Source: Copromyces sp. CBS 386.78
Taxonomy: Eukaryota > Ascomycota > Sordariomycetes > Sordariales > Sordariaceae
Assembly: GCA_030685235.1 (NCBI GenBank)
Contig: MU839096.1
Coordinates: 62,001-126,000 of the forward strand
Length of the DNA: 64,000 bases
Direction of reading: 5' to 3'
Below, in pieces: positions 10,383 through 22,326 of this stretch. A model generated the notes under the pieces. That model was given only the letters and a program-made list of their open reading frames with translations, ran no database searches and was not told where the DNA came from. Position numbers and translations under genes: made by a program. Numbering within the stretch: position 1 is the stretch's first letter; every line of letters starts with the position of its first letter.

Positions 10383-11873
10383 GTTGGTAGGGTCGAAAAG
10401 TGAAATATATCTTTGACTTTATGATGTTTGGTGTTTGGTTGATGTAAAGTTCAATCGCTCGGATGACGTCCGCTAATGGAAACCTGCGTTGCCCCGGGCA
10501 GGCACACTTCTGAGCTGGGAGCTTGGGCCATGCGTTTTTAAGCCTCAAACACGGATTGCCCAATTGGAATGAAATGTGGAGTTCAGACTAAGGCCTCAAG
10601 CCTGTACGTGAGCTCTCTGAGGTGATGGCCCGCAACCCTGATACCTATTGAGAGCTTCCTTCCCAGGAATGACTTTGCTTTGTTGTTTGTGGGCGAAGGG
10701 CAGGCAGTAAGCAGAGCTTTACATTATACACGGACTCGCAGGGTAAGCCACATGTTCAATATCCAAGTCTTTTGGGGTGATGTCTCTCAGCCGTTGGGGC
10801 TTGATATGGTAGCTACAGGTATGTAACACTGTTCTTAACCAATAAGCATGTTCCTCATCAATGGATTCGACCAGCTTTGGCATACAATAGCACGTACTCG
10901 TCACCTACCATCGACACCGATACTTACCTAGGTCTGTGCTAATGGGCTACCTCCCTCTAAAGGATAGGGACAGAAGGAGTGTGTCCCCTCAGACTCTATG
11001 GAGGGAAGATGCTGGACTGTTACGGGTACCAACTCCGGAACTCTTTCCGCTGTCTCCTCCACCTTTGCTTCATCTCGACTTTGACGTTGAGTTGAGAGGT
11101 TCCTTGGACTCTTTGGACAATGGCCTTGGACCTGCCCGTTAAGTTCGGTTTCGACCCCCACCCCCGCAAGTGGATCTCCCGCAGGGCCCCGCCTGCCTAA
11201 ACATGAAGCGCCTTGGCGCCCCTCCTTCCGCATGTCCAAGCATTTTGATCAAAGTGCTGACGGTAACCAGAACACAACAGCTTTTATTATGACAAAAGAC
11301 ACATCTTAGCAGTGCTTGTGGTTGTTCATCCGAGTGATTCGTTTGGTAGGTATTTTGCGGGCAAAAGATGCAATCCCGCAAACACTTTAGCGCACTTTGG
11401 CTTCCCCGCAATCACCAAGCGGCCAAGCGCCCTGTCGATCAATGACGTAAATGATAGGACCAAGAGCCAAAAGGCACAAAGGAGGGCACCACAGCCCGAT
11501 GCTGTCCGCCTGCCCGCTGTGGGCGTACCATAACTGTAATCCATCACCAAATCCATACATCTGGGCACACTGAGCTTCACATGATGGACAGATTCGGTGG
11601 GATGTGAGCTGTTGAGTGGCCCCGGCCTGGCATGACGTACAGTCGGTGGACCCCATGACCAGACCAGCAGCGTCCTTTCCTTTTGTCGTCTTTGGGAGGT
11701 TTGGTATAAGTAGAGGCAGGTAGCCGTGTAGTTGTCTTTTGTCTTTGCTCTGCAGACAACATCAAACACCACACACCACAAGCATTTGTTTCATGTGCAA
11801 TACTCGAGGATTCAGATTCCCTCCCAACGTACGGTTTCAGCAACACCCCAACAGCAGAACATCAACCAGCAAC
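10383..11873. other. Intergenic region upstream of FMP46 and of the small hydrophilic protein
   Basis: This shared upstream region lies between two divergent genes. A TATAAG at 11705-11710 lies 164 bp before the ATG at 11874 and may serve that gene. One perfect ACCTAGGT palindrome occurs at 10926-10933. No further gene is supported. Confidence 0.5.
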
Positions 11874-12293
11874 ATGAACTCCAACGTCGGAAACGCCCAG
11901 GTCTACGAGGCTGGTGACCAGCGCAATGTGAAGCAGTCCGAGATGGAGACCCCCGAACGCTACAGCGAGGGCCAGGCCCACGCCCACCAGAACACGGACT
12001 CCAAGGACGAGAGGTCAATCAAGAACCGTCTGGCCGCCGCAGAAGCTGCCGACGACTCGCAACAGGACAGCAGAGAGACACAGTTGCACAAGAAGGACCC
12101 AACACTTCCCGTAGGTGTAGCTCTCCCCAGTAACCAAGAGAAAGAAACAGGCAGGCTAATAGGTGATATCCAACAGGCTAAGGAGCACGGCAACGAGCCA
12201 TCCCGGGGTGCCAAGATCGACGCTCAGATCCAAGCAGAAGAGGAGGAGATACTGAAGAAGAAGGGCGCGAGCTTGCCAGGACAAAAGAATTAA
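11874..12293 (+). CDS. Small conserved fungal hydrophilic protein
   Basis: Two exons, 11874-12110 and 12177-12293, give 117 residues. The 66-nt intron (GTAGGT...CAACAG) is a multiple of three without a stop, so the unspliced frame also stays open; splicing yields KKDPTLP-AKEHGNEPSRG, which looks like a continuous conserved segment. The protein starts MNSNVGNAQVYEAGDQRN, has no signal peptide, membrane segment or cysteine, and is rich in Glu, Lys, Gln and Ala with a helical C-terminus (AQIQAEEEEILKKKG). Such composition is typical of soluble, flexible stress-type proteins. I recognise the type as a widespread fungal family but know no assigned function. An upstream ATG in the longer frame lies in what looks like the 5' leader. 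Leader and TATA-like element suggest a strongly expressed gene; this is inference. Confidence 0.82.
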   Translation: MNSNVGNAQVYEAGDQRNVKQSEMETPERYSEGQAHAHQNTDSKDERSIKNRLAAAEAADDSQQDSRETQLHKKDPTLPVGVALPSNQEKETGRLIGDIQQAKEHGNEPSRGAKIDAQIQAEEEEILKKKGASLPGQKN

Positions 12294-13294
12294 AATGGAA
12301 AATAACAGGAACAAAAATAATATAATGTTTGTTTTTGATGATGGCAACGAACGAACAACTGGGCATTGGAATTATCAGGGCATGCATCGTCAGCATTGGG
12401 ATAGGTACCGTACCGGCAAGGTAATACAACGAACAACAGCGTTATGTTAACCAACAACACGTTTCATGACACAAAGGTCGCCTGCTTTCCGCGTTGCCTT
12501 CCCAAATCCATGGGACCAGTGATGGCTAGGGATTTTATCATGTTTGAACGGCAGCGACTACGTGGTCGTGCAATGGAGCGTATACCTCTTCGCGTTTATG
12601 CATACTGTCGTCGGGTTCCCAAGTTTTCCGCGTCACGCAAGATGTTGTTGGCGGTTCTGGGCCGACCAATGTCAGCATTAAGTGGGATTTTGGAACAAGA
12701 TGAACACGAAATCAAGATCGGTCTTCTAGCTTTTGCTTACTCGCCTTCAAGCAATCAACCGTTGGTTCGGAGAGTAAGCCCAACAAGTTTGCTTGCGTGT
12801 CCATTGGCAAGATCGACATGTCCATACGTACTCCGGCGTCCTGCCGGGGAGGGGCGACAGGTCAGCCTACCGACAGAAAGTAACCATCAAGGTACCCGTT
12901 GAGGTAACATCAACATGGAGAGCACATGATCGCGTGCTATAGGTACATAAACAAAGGCGTGTGCCCCTTTTCGCATGTTTACTTGCCCAAACTCTCCACT
13001 CATATTCCGAGTTATTTCCGCCGGGAGAAACAAGTCAGTGTATACACTACAACGCTTGTCAAAGACGGCTTCATACCGGACTATCTTCATAACCCCAAAG
13101 AGCAAAGGTGGGAAAATTTCCCAGTTACAAGCACCATCATGCAACAAACAACCCCTCTCTTCAACATTAGAGGTTATCAAGTATACGCTCATCCAGCTAA
13201 CTCTTACCCCTTACCTCCAGGTAAAAGACCACTATTCACCATAGCTCGCCTCAACCCACCCAATTCAAGCCCACCTTCCCCCTATACCTTCGGA
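12294..13294. other. Intergenic region between the small hydrophilic protein and the amidohydrolase
   Basis: A plus-strand ATG frame (12444-12902) is present but has no recognisable features. The frame of the downstream amidohydrolase stays open back to 12926, with in-frame ATGs at 13139 and 12926, so its N-terminus may be longer than annotated. Confidence 0.45.
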
Positions 13295-14803
13295 ATGACC
13301 CTCCGCGTTACGCCACCCTCACCACCCAAAACCTTCACGGTGCACTCCTCCCTCCTCTTCGACCCCAAGCAAAAAGCCTTCAGGAAGAACATCTCAATAG
13401 AAATCAACCGAGACACCGGCTCCATAGCCAATGTCTACGAACGTAATGACGACGATGACTTCCAGCTTCTTGCCGGAGATATCGACTTGAGGGGAGCCAA
13501 GTGTGTTTTGCCTGGTCTGGTCGATAGTCATACTCATGTGTTTCTACATTCGTATGTGTACGGCCCGCCCCCCCCTTCTCTCCTCTATCATGACTTGCTG
13601 TCTACCTAGGTACATTCAGTTCAAATCACTAACCCCCTTACTTCTAACGACCAAAGCGACCGCCCCTCCATAGAACAAATGCGCGACGCCTCTCCCGTTG
13701 AACGCATCCTCCGCGCCACCTCCCACGTGCGCGCCGCCTTGCTCGCGGGATTCACCACCTACCGAGACCTGGGTACCGAAGCCCTCGGCCCTGCCGACGC
13801 GCAACTCCGCGATTGCATCAACCGCGGCCTCGTCCCCGGCCCGCGCATGTTCGTAGCCACCGACGCCTTAGCCTCCAACGGCTCGTACGAGATCCGGCGC
13901 GAGAACAAATCCCTTTCCGGCCCGGGACCCAGTAACATGTCCAGTAACGGGGGCTTGCTCGTCCCGCGCGCCTCCGACCCTTGCGATGGCGTCGATGGAG
14001 TCAGGGCCGGGGTGAGAAGGAGGGTGGGTGATGGGGCGGATATTATCAAGTTCTACGCCGACTACCGGCGGAAAGTGATGCGGTTCCCTGGCCCGGGAGT
14101 GTCGAATACTTCCAACCAGGCCATCTTGTTCCCGCCCGATGATCCGCGCAAGCGTAACCCTGCTGTTCCGCTGTTCGATCAAGACGAGATGGACGCCATT
14201 GTGCGGGAGGCGAAGCTCGCCGAACTCCCCGTGGCCGCGCACGCGGGCGAGACCAAGGCGGCGCTGATGGCGGCAAGGGCCGGGGTGACGACTGTGGAAC
14301 ACATGTTTGAGGACTCGAATGGGTTGTTGGATGAAACACTCGGAGAGATGAAGAGGCAGGGGACGATTTGGGTGCCGACGCTGGCGACGGTGGAGAGCGC
14401 GGCGCCGCAGTTTATGGAGGACTGTTTGGCTGCTGTGAGAAAAGCGGTAGACGCGGGGGTGAGGGTGGTGACGGGGGGTGATACGGGGGTGATTGATCAT
14501 GGGTTGAACGCGAGGGAGTTGGAGCTATTTGTTAAGGCGGGGATCAAGATTGAGGAGGTGTTGGAAATGGCAACGGTGGGCGGGTGGGAGGCGTGCGGAG
14601 GGGAGTTGACGGGGTATCGGTTTGGCTGGTGGGAGAAGGGGTGTAGGGCGGATATCATTGCGCTGGATGCAGATCCGAGAGAGGATGGGAAGGCGCTGAG
14701 GAAGGTGGGGTTTGTGATGAAGGATGGGAAGGTCTGGAAGCGGGATGGACGGGCGGTTGATATGATCACTGTCCCGGAGTTTCCGCCGTCCATGGATGAT
14801 TGA
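13295..14803 (+). CDS. Metal-dependent amidohydrolase (imidazolonepropionase/prolidase-like)
   Basis: Exons 13295-13551 and 13657-14803 join across a 105-nt intron (donor GTATGT, branch CTAAC) to give 467 residues. Family landmarks of PF01979 are clear: the N-terminal beta segment (FTVHSSLLFDP, GDIDLRGAKCVLPGLVD), the metal-binding HTH at His79/His81, a candidate bridging Lys217 (IIKFY), His281 (AHAGE), His301 (VEHMF) and Asp361 (GGDTG), then the C-terminal beta sandwich (ADIIALDADP). All expected metal ligands are present, so the enzyme is probably active. It belongs to the fungal group often labelled imidazolonepropionase-like or Xaa-Pro dipeptidase-like; the substrate cannot be read from sequence. 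I chose the ATG at 13295 because homologues start close to this point; ATGs at 13139 and 12926 are alternatives. Codon use in exon 2 is GC-rich. Confidence 0.88.
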
Positions 14804-15891
14804 GAGTTGTGGCAGAAGGCCTGGTGTGAACCAAGGGTGGCACAAGGAGGTGAGCGTATCACCGAATTTTGATGCTCGTTTGGGACCATATGCCGACATG
14901 CTGAGAAGTGATAGCCTCGAACAGAGATAAGAGTGGAAAGCAAGTAAATGTTGATGATGATGATATCGCACCAAGTTGAGCTCACCTACAAGCTTAACTT
15001 GCCTATTTCAGCCTGATGATGCTATGAATTATGTTAGATGTAAGCTATATACAACCAAAGAGGAAGTGTAGCATGTACATAATGCATATTTAAGCTGATG
15101 CCATCGATACGCGGATCGCGGATCACAGTCATGAGCATTGAATGCAAATTTTTGTGTTGGAAGAACAGCAATAAAACATTAATTCATACGCTGACACCAT
15201 AAACTCCCTCTAATGCGTCGTGGCGTTCACAAGGCCAGACATGCATGTGTCGAGCCGTGCGATGAATAGGAAGGACAACATGCGCTGCCTTCTCTCATAC
15301 CAAGTCGTTTTCTCTCACCCTCCTTCTCTCCCCCTCTCTATGCTGATGTTTGTGATTGATCAAATGTCGGAAATTCCCGTTGGCTTCGGGATGTACAGAT
15401 CGGTTGTTGTTCACATCCATCTGGCGTCTCATCGGGTAGTCGTCGGTGACCTGGTAATCGTAAAAAAAGATCGGTATGTACGTGGTATAATTGTCGGTGA
15501 GAAGTGCGAATATGTAATGTGGTTGATGGTATACGGAGTGTGTGAGCACAATATACTTGGCTCCGAGGTTGTCAAAGACACGGGCCGTTGTCGATCAGGT
15601 AAGAAGTGAAAGGTCGTCGGTGTCGGTGAGAATTGTCTCCATGGGCCAAGTTCATCGGATCGGGGTTTGCCGTCCATCCCGGTGTCGTCCCGTGTCCCAG
15701 TGGGGTCGCTGACCCGGGATACGAGCGCAGGTGGGCCGTGTGCCGAAAAAGGAAATGCCGAAAAATGGTGGACGGCGTTGGATCGAGGGTGGAGATTGGA
15801 AAACATTCCGTTCCGTTGGGAATGAAGACGGTTGTGATGATGTTTCGAGCAGCCATGTGTGCCGTTACAGATTGCTCTTGAAACAGCCCTT
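14804..15891. other. Intergenic region between the amidohydrolase and the small secreted protein
   Basis: The two genes converge here, so this is 3'-flanking sequence of both. Nothing recognisable is seen; frames are short and mostly without ATG starts. Confidence 0.5.
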
Positions 15892-16114
15892 TCATGACGA
15901 GGCAATCACCACATCCCCCAGACACTTGCCGTAGCTACAGCATGCCTCCTTGGGGAGGTCACCTCTGAGGATGGCATCGCGCTTGGCCTATGGCACAGAG
16001 TCAGCATATGTGTAGTTTTGTACTGGAGGAAGAAGAACGTACATCTGGGCAGACAATGGGTCTTGCTGAGGCCATGGCGATGAGAGAGAAGACGGCGAGT
16101 AATTGAAACTTCAT
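15892..16114 (-). CDS. Small secreted cysteine-rich protein, 55 residues
   Basis: Exon 1 (16114-16043) and exon 2 (15987-15892) join across a 55-nt intron with donor GTACGT, branch CTGAC and acceptor TAG. The product begins MKFQLLAVFSLIAMASA, a clear signal peptide with probable cleavage after Ala17 or Ala15. The mature part of about 38 residues has four cysteines (Cys22, Cys40, Cys41, Cys46) and the motifs AKRDAILRGDLP and EACCSYGKC. It is therefore likely secreted and disulfide-bonded. Size and layout recall small secreted proteins of the MC69 type known from the rice blast fungus; that is from memory and not verified. A minus-strand TATATATA at 16195-16188 lies about 75 bp before the ATG. 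A longest-frame search misses exon 2, which carries three of the four cysteines. Role unknown; a signalling or interaction role is possible. Confidence 0.78.
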
Positions 16115-18427
16115 TTTGATACTTGAGAAGAGCGAGTGACTGAAGGATGTCTCACGAGCCAGGTATGGCCGATTCGAGGTAATTGTGTATATATAAGCTG
16201 GTCGGTTCGCCGAAATCAACAGGGCTGCCTCGTATTATCGTGGGCCAACTTTTGCTGACAGTTGCTGTTGGGTGTGGATGACAAGCGGGAACGAAAGATA
16301 GCTCGCTTTCTGGCGTGAGGATGAATGGATATAAACGAGAGAACAATGGGAACGGGTTTGCGGCAAGACTGCTGAAAGGCTTTAAAACCTTTTTTGAAGG
16401 GATCATGCATACCGGCGAGGTGGTCGGCGAGATATATAAAAGTACCACGCCCCCATGGCCCCGTGGGTGCTAGGATCCCGGCCCGGCCTCGGGGGGGAGA
16501 ACATGGAAGAAAATTGAGGGCTGGTTTAGATGTGGACTTGCACGGTGGACCATTCCACATACATAATCCAGATAATCCAATTGATGAAGATCGCCCAGGA
16601 GCCCAGCATCTGCAGCGGATACCTTAGACTAGCACTTGCTGCTCCCTGCTTGCATTCAGGCACAACTGTATCCCCGCTCCATCATTTTCCGGGAATGGAG
16701 TCGTGCACTTGAAGAGATAAGAAGATGTGGTGGGCATTTTGGGGATCAGGGTGCTGCATGGGTGGAAGATGCATGTTGGTTCTCTCACAGCGGGCCGCAC
16801 TACCTGCTTTTTAAGGCGCAGATAGGATTTTCTCGTGAAGAATTCGTATGGATGACTGGCAAGCCGGCGGCGTCGGCTGTAGCCTATCGGTTGTGCTCGT
16901 CGAATGGTCCCCCGACGCTCTTCGTTCTCGGGGGTCGTATTCCTGGTACCGATACGTACATATGTACACCGCATTCCACGTACTGGTGCCTCATACGGCA
17001 GAGACGGAGATGCGGCGCGGGATGTGCTGCTCAGCAATCTGTATCAATATGAACAGAGGAGATCGGCGCAGGGAGCGATGGAGGGGGGAAAAAACGAGAG
17101 AAAGAAAATACCGTTTTCATGCAACCGCATTCTAGCAGCATCAAGGGATCTCAAATGACTCGCAAAGTCTCCATATCTTTCGTGATCGGGCTCCCCGTCA
17201 CTGTTCTGGCAGGCCCCTAATCTCCAGAACTCTGAAGAGGAGGGAAGGTCGGACAGGATCGTCAGTCCCCAGATGACGGCCCAGATATTATTTGGAGGTG
17301 ACGATGTGCAGAAGTCTTTGACATGAAACACGCTGGCTTGAGCCGCGAGCGGGGGTTTAAAATGGATTTGGAGATTCGCTGTGAGTGGCTTCCAGGGCAC
17401 TCCCTCTGCACGCACTTTATCCCCGAGTAGTATTTTGTCCCTCCTCATCCTTGCTTTTGGCATCAACGTTCAGCACCGCAAGGACAACACCATCGGCATT
17501 TGATACGAAAAGTTTATCGTGGACATGGATCCGGACTTCTTCAGACCAGAACAGAAGAGGGAAAACTCGAGAAGCCGTCTTTACCGATCATGCCGGGGGT
17601 CAACAAAGAACCTGAACTCAGCTTCGGCCAACTCGCAACTTTTCAACTTGGAAAGCGAGCCAAGCATTAATGCCAAGCGATCAAAGGAAAAGCGAAATCA
17701 CATCAACAAGAGGATGAGCGCAGGGCAGGGTTAGGGTTCAAACTGCACCTTTTCGGGTGCTCCCGAGCCCCCAAAACTCCTGTCTTCTTGGCAGTTGGCA
17801 CTTGGCCTTTGGCAGCGGAAGCACATGTCAGGAACTGTCAGCTCGCTTGAAGTGAGTTGAGCTGTGGAACTCATCTCGCTCCAGCCACAGCCAAGCTCGA
17901 ACCCCCGATCAGCAAAGAGGCTGGTGAAGATACGACTAGGATTGGCGTTCAAGCCACAGGCAATGACGTTGATGATTTACAGACCCTGGCATTCGACGAA
18001 GCTCCTCGAAAACCAGCAGCAACAGCAACAGCCCACCTGTCAGGCCCTGCGAGTCGGACCAAACACGTCACACCTGTCCCGCCGACCTACCCACTCAACG
18101 CCCTGCACTGCCCACAGCAACCTGAAGCTTGCAAGCGCACCCGACGGCCCAGGCCAAGCTCCAGATTGGGGCAGGAGACCTCATTTCTTCGCTGCGACCT
18201 GTCGCCGTGTTTTCTGTTCTTATTTCTTCCTGCCTCGTGAACCTGTCGTCCTTCTTCACACCTGAATCATTCTTCTTCCTCCTCCAAGCTTCGGCATCAT
18301 CGCCAACACCAAATCAACACCAATCCACAAGACCACAGTCGCGCATTCGATCGCAATACCATAACCACTTACCATACCTAAACACTGATCTGAACACGAG
18401 GACGCGAGTCCCCTCACAACCGTCAAG
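16115..18427. other. Intergenic region upstream of the secreted protein gene and of BAP31
   Basis: This 2.3-kb divergent region holds the promoters of both neighbours. The 300 bp before the BAP31 ATG are C/A/T-rich and look like a fungal 5' leader. A TATATAAAA-like element on the plus strand at about 16432-16441 has no gene behind it that I can support. Several ATG frames (for example 16636-17052) show no protein-like character. Confidence 0.5.
16188..16195 (-). promoter_or_regulatory. TATA box of the small secreted protein gene
   Basis: TATATATA on the minus strand lies about 75 bp upstream of the ATG at 16114, the spacing expected for a strong TATA-driven gene with a short leader. Confidence 0.5.
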
Positions 18428-19239
18428 ATGACGCTTTACTACAGTTTGGTATGTTTTCATCATGTCCTTCGACGTCGTGGCTCGCGGCATGCCGCTAGAG
18501 AGGAAAACAACACGGCGATGCTCAATAGACAGAATTGGCTAACGCTTTCGCTTCGTAGGTCTTCATGCTCCTAGTAGCAGAGATGAGCATCTTCATGCTG
18601 CTCATCGTTCCTCTGCCCTTCGCCATTCGCAGAAGGCTATTCACCTTCATCTCGGAAAATCCAATCATAGCAAAGCTACAATACGGTTTAAAGATAACGT
18701 TCATATTCATTCTCATCCTGTTCATCGACAGCGTGAATAGAGTCTACCGCGTCCAGGTAGAGCTCGCCGCTGCCACCGATGCCTCCAAGGGCGGCGCGTA
18801 CGTACACCAGCTGTTCTCCTCCCCTCGAATGTAAACAACAATACTAACACAAAACAACAGTGCTGCCGTCATGGGTCACGAGCGTCTCGAGGTTCAGGCT
18901 CGCAAGTTCTACTCCCAGCGCAACATGTACCTCTGCGGCTTCACTCTCTTCCTCTCCTTGATCCTCAACCGCACCTACATCATGATCCTCGAGGTCCTCC
19001 GTCTCGAGGAGAAGCTCAAGAAGTTTGAGGGTACCGACAAGGACACCAAGCAGTCCGCGAAGCTCGCCATGGCCGGTGACCCCGGTGAGATCTCCCGCCT
19101 CAAGCGCGAGGTCCAGCTCCGCGACCAGGACATCGAGACCCTCAAGAAGCAGTCTGCCTCTCTCCACCGCGAGTACGACGAGCTTGCTGAGAAGTACGGC
19201 CGTACCCAACAGGATGGTGTCCCCAAGAAGATGAAGTAA
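18428..19239 (+). CDS. BAP31/Yet family ER membrane protein
   Basis: Three exons, 18428-18448, 18559-18797 and 18861-19239, give 212 residues; introns of 110 and 63 nt have GTATGT/GTACGT donors and CTAAC branches. The order MTLYYSLVFMLLVAEM, then two further hydrophobic segments, then a charged coiled coil is the layout of BAP31 (PF05529; Yet1/Yet3 in yeast). Conserved pieces are visible: PLPFAIRRRLFTFIS, FIDSVNRVYRV, ARKFYSQRNMYLCGFTLFLSLILNRTY. The C-terminal coiled coil (EISRLKREVQLRDQDIETLK) ends in KKMK, a canonical KKXX ER-retrieval signal. It acts in the ER membrane as an export and quality-control adaptor for membrane cargo, by family knowledge. The first exon codes only seven residues. 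Confidence 0.95.
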
Positions 19240-19750
19240 ATCAACACTTCCGACTTCGTCGAACGAAAACGAATACACAAGTTCTTTTCGCAGCAATACA
19301 AAATATCACAAGCACCACGTCGAGACTTCCATGCCGACGTAGTGTGGACCTCGAAAGGAGAGATCATCAAAGAGGAAAGAGAGGTGAAGGACAGCGGCGT
19401 ATTACCGTCGCATTTACAGGAGTTGGGTGCATGATGATGCAGTGGTGGAGAACCAACAGGGACGCTCGGTTGTTCGCGATCGAGCAGGTTGTCAGTCTGG
19501 AAGGAGTTTCATAGCTTTTCAAGAATACCGTGAGAATGTATTTCGGAAACTGCTACTTTCATACCCCAGGTGTCGAATTGGTTTCGGTTAGGAGAATGAA
19601 AATGAACAAAACTTTTTCTTGATGAGTGTCGGCCCAGCGATTTCTTGCCCATTCCATTTCTAATTTGCATGAGCACAGATCTATGTAGTCTACCTAGTGT
19701 TACACATATTCATTCCCACAACCACAACACCGAACCACACATAACACTCC
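19240..19750. other. Convergent 3' region between BAP31 and the DUF1479 gene
   Basis: It contains the 3' flanks of both genes. No gene or repeat is seen. Confidence 0.5.
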
Positions 19751-21654
19751 TTATATCCTCCCGTATTCATACAAATCGGGAAACAGTATCCCATTAGCCA
19801 TAGCCAATACCTCCCTCTCCGCCTCCGTCCGTGCCTCCTCCTCATCCCACGGCAACAGTCCCATAGTCCTCAACCCATCATCCCCGCCCGCATCATTCAC
19901 ATCCTGCACACCCGCCCTCCCCATATGACTGCTCTCATCACCAGTGCCCCTTCCACATACACTCCCACATACACTACCACTATAACTACCACTATCATTT
20001 CGTAAATGAGAAAACAGACCAAGTCCGTTCCCCGCGCTCCCCACCCCGCCGTACCCGTACCCATAAGTGCCATAGTTCTTGTGCCCTTGGTGGAAAAGCG
20101 CTTGCCCGCCTCCGCCGAAGTCGGGGCCGGGCTTGCCTAGCAGAAAAGCCTTGCGCTGGCGGGAGAGGTAGAGCGCGTTGGTTTGGGTTAGGGGGCAGCA
20201 GGGGAGGTAGAGGGACATTGTTTGCGCTGTTCTTGTTGTGTTTATTGTGGTACTCTGATGTTGGTTTCGTGCGGGGTTTTGGTTCTGGTTCTGGTGCCGT
20301 CTCCGCCTCTCCCAAGGCCCATCCACAACATGGATCAAATCCGGATGCCAAAGCACGTAATCACCCGGCTCCAACCTCGGGATGGTCACCAGACTGCGGT
20401 CCAGCTGGAGGTGCGGGTGCAGAGTCGGGTTGATGTCTTGGGCGTAGCTGGGGAGGGCGCCGTGGAGGATGGAGTTGTGGGGGTGGTCGAAGAGCCAGGG
20501 TGATGGGTCTTCTTCACCTTCGCCTTCACCAGCAATGGGGAGGGAGGAGGAGGAATTGAGGTTTGAGGATGAAGAGCCTGGGGATGTGGAGGGCGAGGGA
20601 GAGAAGAATGGTCGTAGGAGAAAGTAAGCTGTGGCTAGCTGGGGCATGGGACAAACTTGGAGCGAGTCTAAATCCGAGTCTGAGTTCGAGTCGGAGGGAA
20701 TGGGGCTCATGGCTAGAAGTCCTTGGAACATGCGGAAGATGGAACAGGAACCGGCACCTTGGTAGAGGTCGCTTGTTACTTGGAAGCGGGAGGAGCTCTG
20801 GGTAGTAGGGAAAAGGGATGTTAGCAAAAGTTCAAAGTGTCTTTGGGGAACAAGGCGAGAGAGGTAGGTTGGTTGAGACATACCTCCCAAGGATTAAAAT
20901 CCTCCCATCGCCCATTGAAGATATCCTTGTACGTCCCTGCCCGGCCATACCCATCTGGTTCCCATCTTTCAACACTGCCGTTGTCGACATGGGCGCTAGG
21001 GCTGGGTCTGCTTTCACTGTCACCGCCGCCGCACGTCGTTGTTGTGGTAGTAGTTCGTATCCGCACACGATCGGCGTATGTGATGGGAAAGTTCGTGCTG
21101 ACTTGGGCGTTGGGGTCTTTCGACTCCCATATCCCCATTGCGAACTTCTGCGCGGCTATGACGTTGGGGTGCGCTCTAGCTTTGATCTGGGCTGGACTCC
21201 AGTAGAGTTCGTAAAGCTGGGGGTCTTTTGTTGGCACTGCTCGCGTGCCTGGATTCTGGCTGAGGTATTCGCTTGCTTCTTGTCTCCAGCTGGCTGCTGT
21301 CTCCTTGGAAATCACATTTCGAATGATAGCCACTCCTGATCTTCGTAGTTGGTTTTGGAAGGCCTGGGACTGTTGGGGGTTTGTGAGGTTGGCAAAGTCG
21401 ATCGTTGGAACCACGTTTGACCCCAAGGAGGAGATGTGGTCAACCTCTTCTTCCAGCCTCTGGAGTAGCCTTTGCAATGATGATGTAAGTGCTGCTTCGT
21501 TGCCTGAAGTTAGTCTTTCTTTTAGGAGTGTGAATCGCGGAGGAAGAGGAACGGGATCGGGGCACGAAAATGACTGCATTTCACCCTCTTTCTCCCAGTA
21601 GACCTGGGCTACTGTGTTGGCAGTGATAGGATATGATTGAAAAGAAATTGCCAT
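19751..21654 (-). CDS. DUF1479 family putative Fe(II)/2-oxoglutarate-type oxygenase
   Basis: Exons 21654-20884 and 20797-19751, joined across an 86-nt intron (GTATGT, branch CTAAC, CAG), give 605 residues. The central piece PQLYELYWSPAQIKARAHPN together with VVPTIDFANL and GVAIIRNV is characteristic of DUF1479 (PF07350, related to bacterial YbiU). The expected iron ligands are present: HVD at His222/Asp224 and a distal histidine in DYVLWHPDLIHVVDG (His413, alternatively His408). The family is known or predicted to have the double-stranded beta-helix fold; the substrate is unknown. A low-complexity Ser/Asp insert around residues 290-350 and a Gly/Tyr-rich tail around residues 500-560 are unlike the conserved core and may be species-specific. 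A Thr run precedes the HVD motif. The start at 21654 is the ATG directly before the conserved frame. Confidence 0.87.
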
Positions 21655-22326
21655 GATGAAAAAGAGTAGATATTCTACACTGGTAGGTATATAGAGACAT
21701 GAGACAATACCGGTAAAGGTATCCTCGAAGAAGTCGGAAATCATATCCGCCTTTTGACCGCACGTTGTACTCCATGTACTTGTCTGCCCACAAGGCCGCC
21801 TGTCTTGTTTCCATCGTGTACTCATGGAGGAGATACATGTCGCCGACAAGCAGTATCTTTGGTCGAAGCAAGAGTGTAATGTTATCAGAAACCTTATCCA
21901 CATCCGGTCGCTTCGCGAACCGACTTGGAGCAGGGGACCACAGCAGGGACCCATCCGCAGCTACGGGCCGTGAACGCCGAACACTCTCATTTCGTGGGAC
22001 GTGACTAGCGTTTACCAATAGGGGAATTTCGAACATCGAACCCACCTTCAATGGTGTTTCAATTTGGCATCCAAAGTTTGGTTCGGGTATCTTGGTGTCA
22101 ACACCCCGTCTTTAAACGGATATCTAGTCGCAGTACACATAAAGGCAGGGCTGAAAGAGGAACAGCTTCCCTGCACCCATACAACGTCGAGCTCATTGCA
22201 AGATGCACTGCTGACCGTTCCGAGATCCGTGGTAGTGCGGTTAGACTGGTGCTAAAGCCGGCCTAGCCTTCAAGTCCCTGCGCTATCCAAGCCCCAGAGA
22301 CCCCTTTTGGTGCCTCACATTCTCAA
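21655..22326. other. Intergenic region upstream of the DUF1479 gene
   Basis: It holds the promoter of the DUF1479 gene and the 3' flank of the next minus-strand gene. The minus-strand frame stays open upstream of 21654 to 21954, but without features. Confidence 0.45.

Noticed and set aside
12444..12902. ATG frame of 152 codons between two real genes
   Set aside because: Composition is not protein-like and there is no supporting motif; it is more likely chance in promoter DNA.
16636..17052. ATG frame of 138 codons upstream of BAP31
   Set aside because: No homology-like features, and overlapping frames of equal length exist on the other strand.
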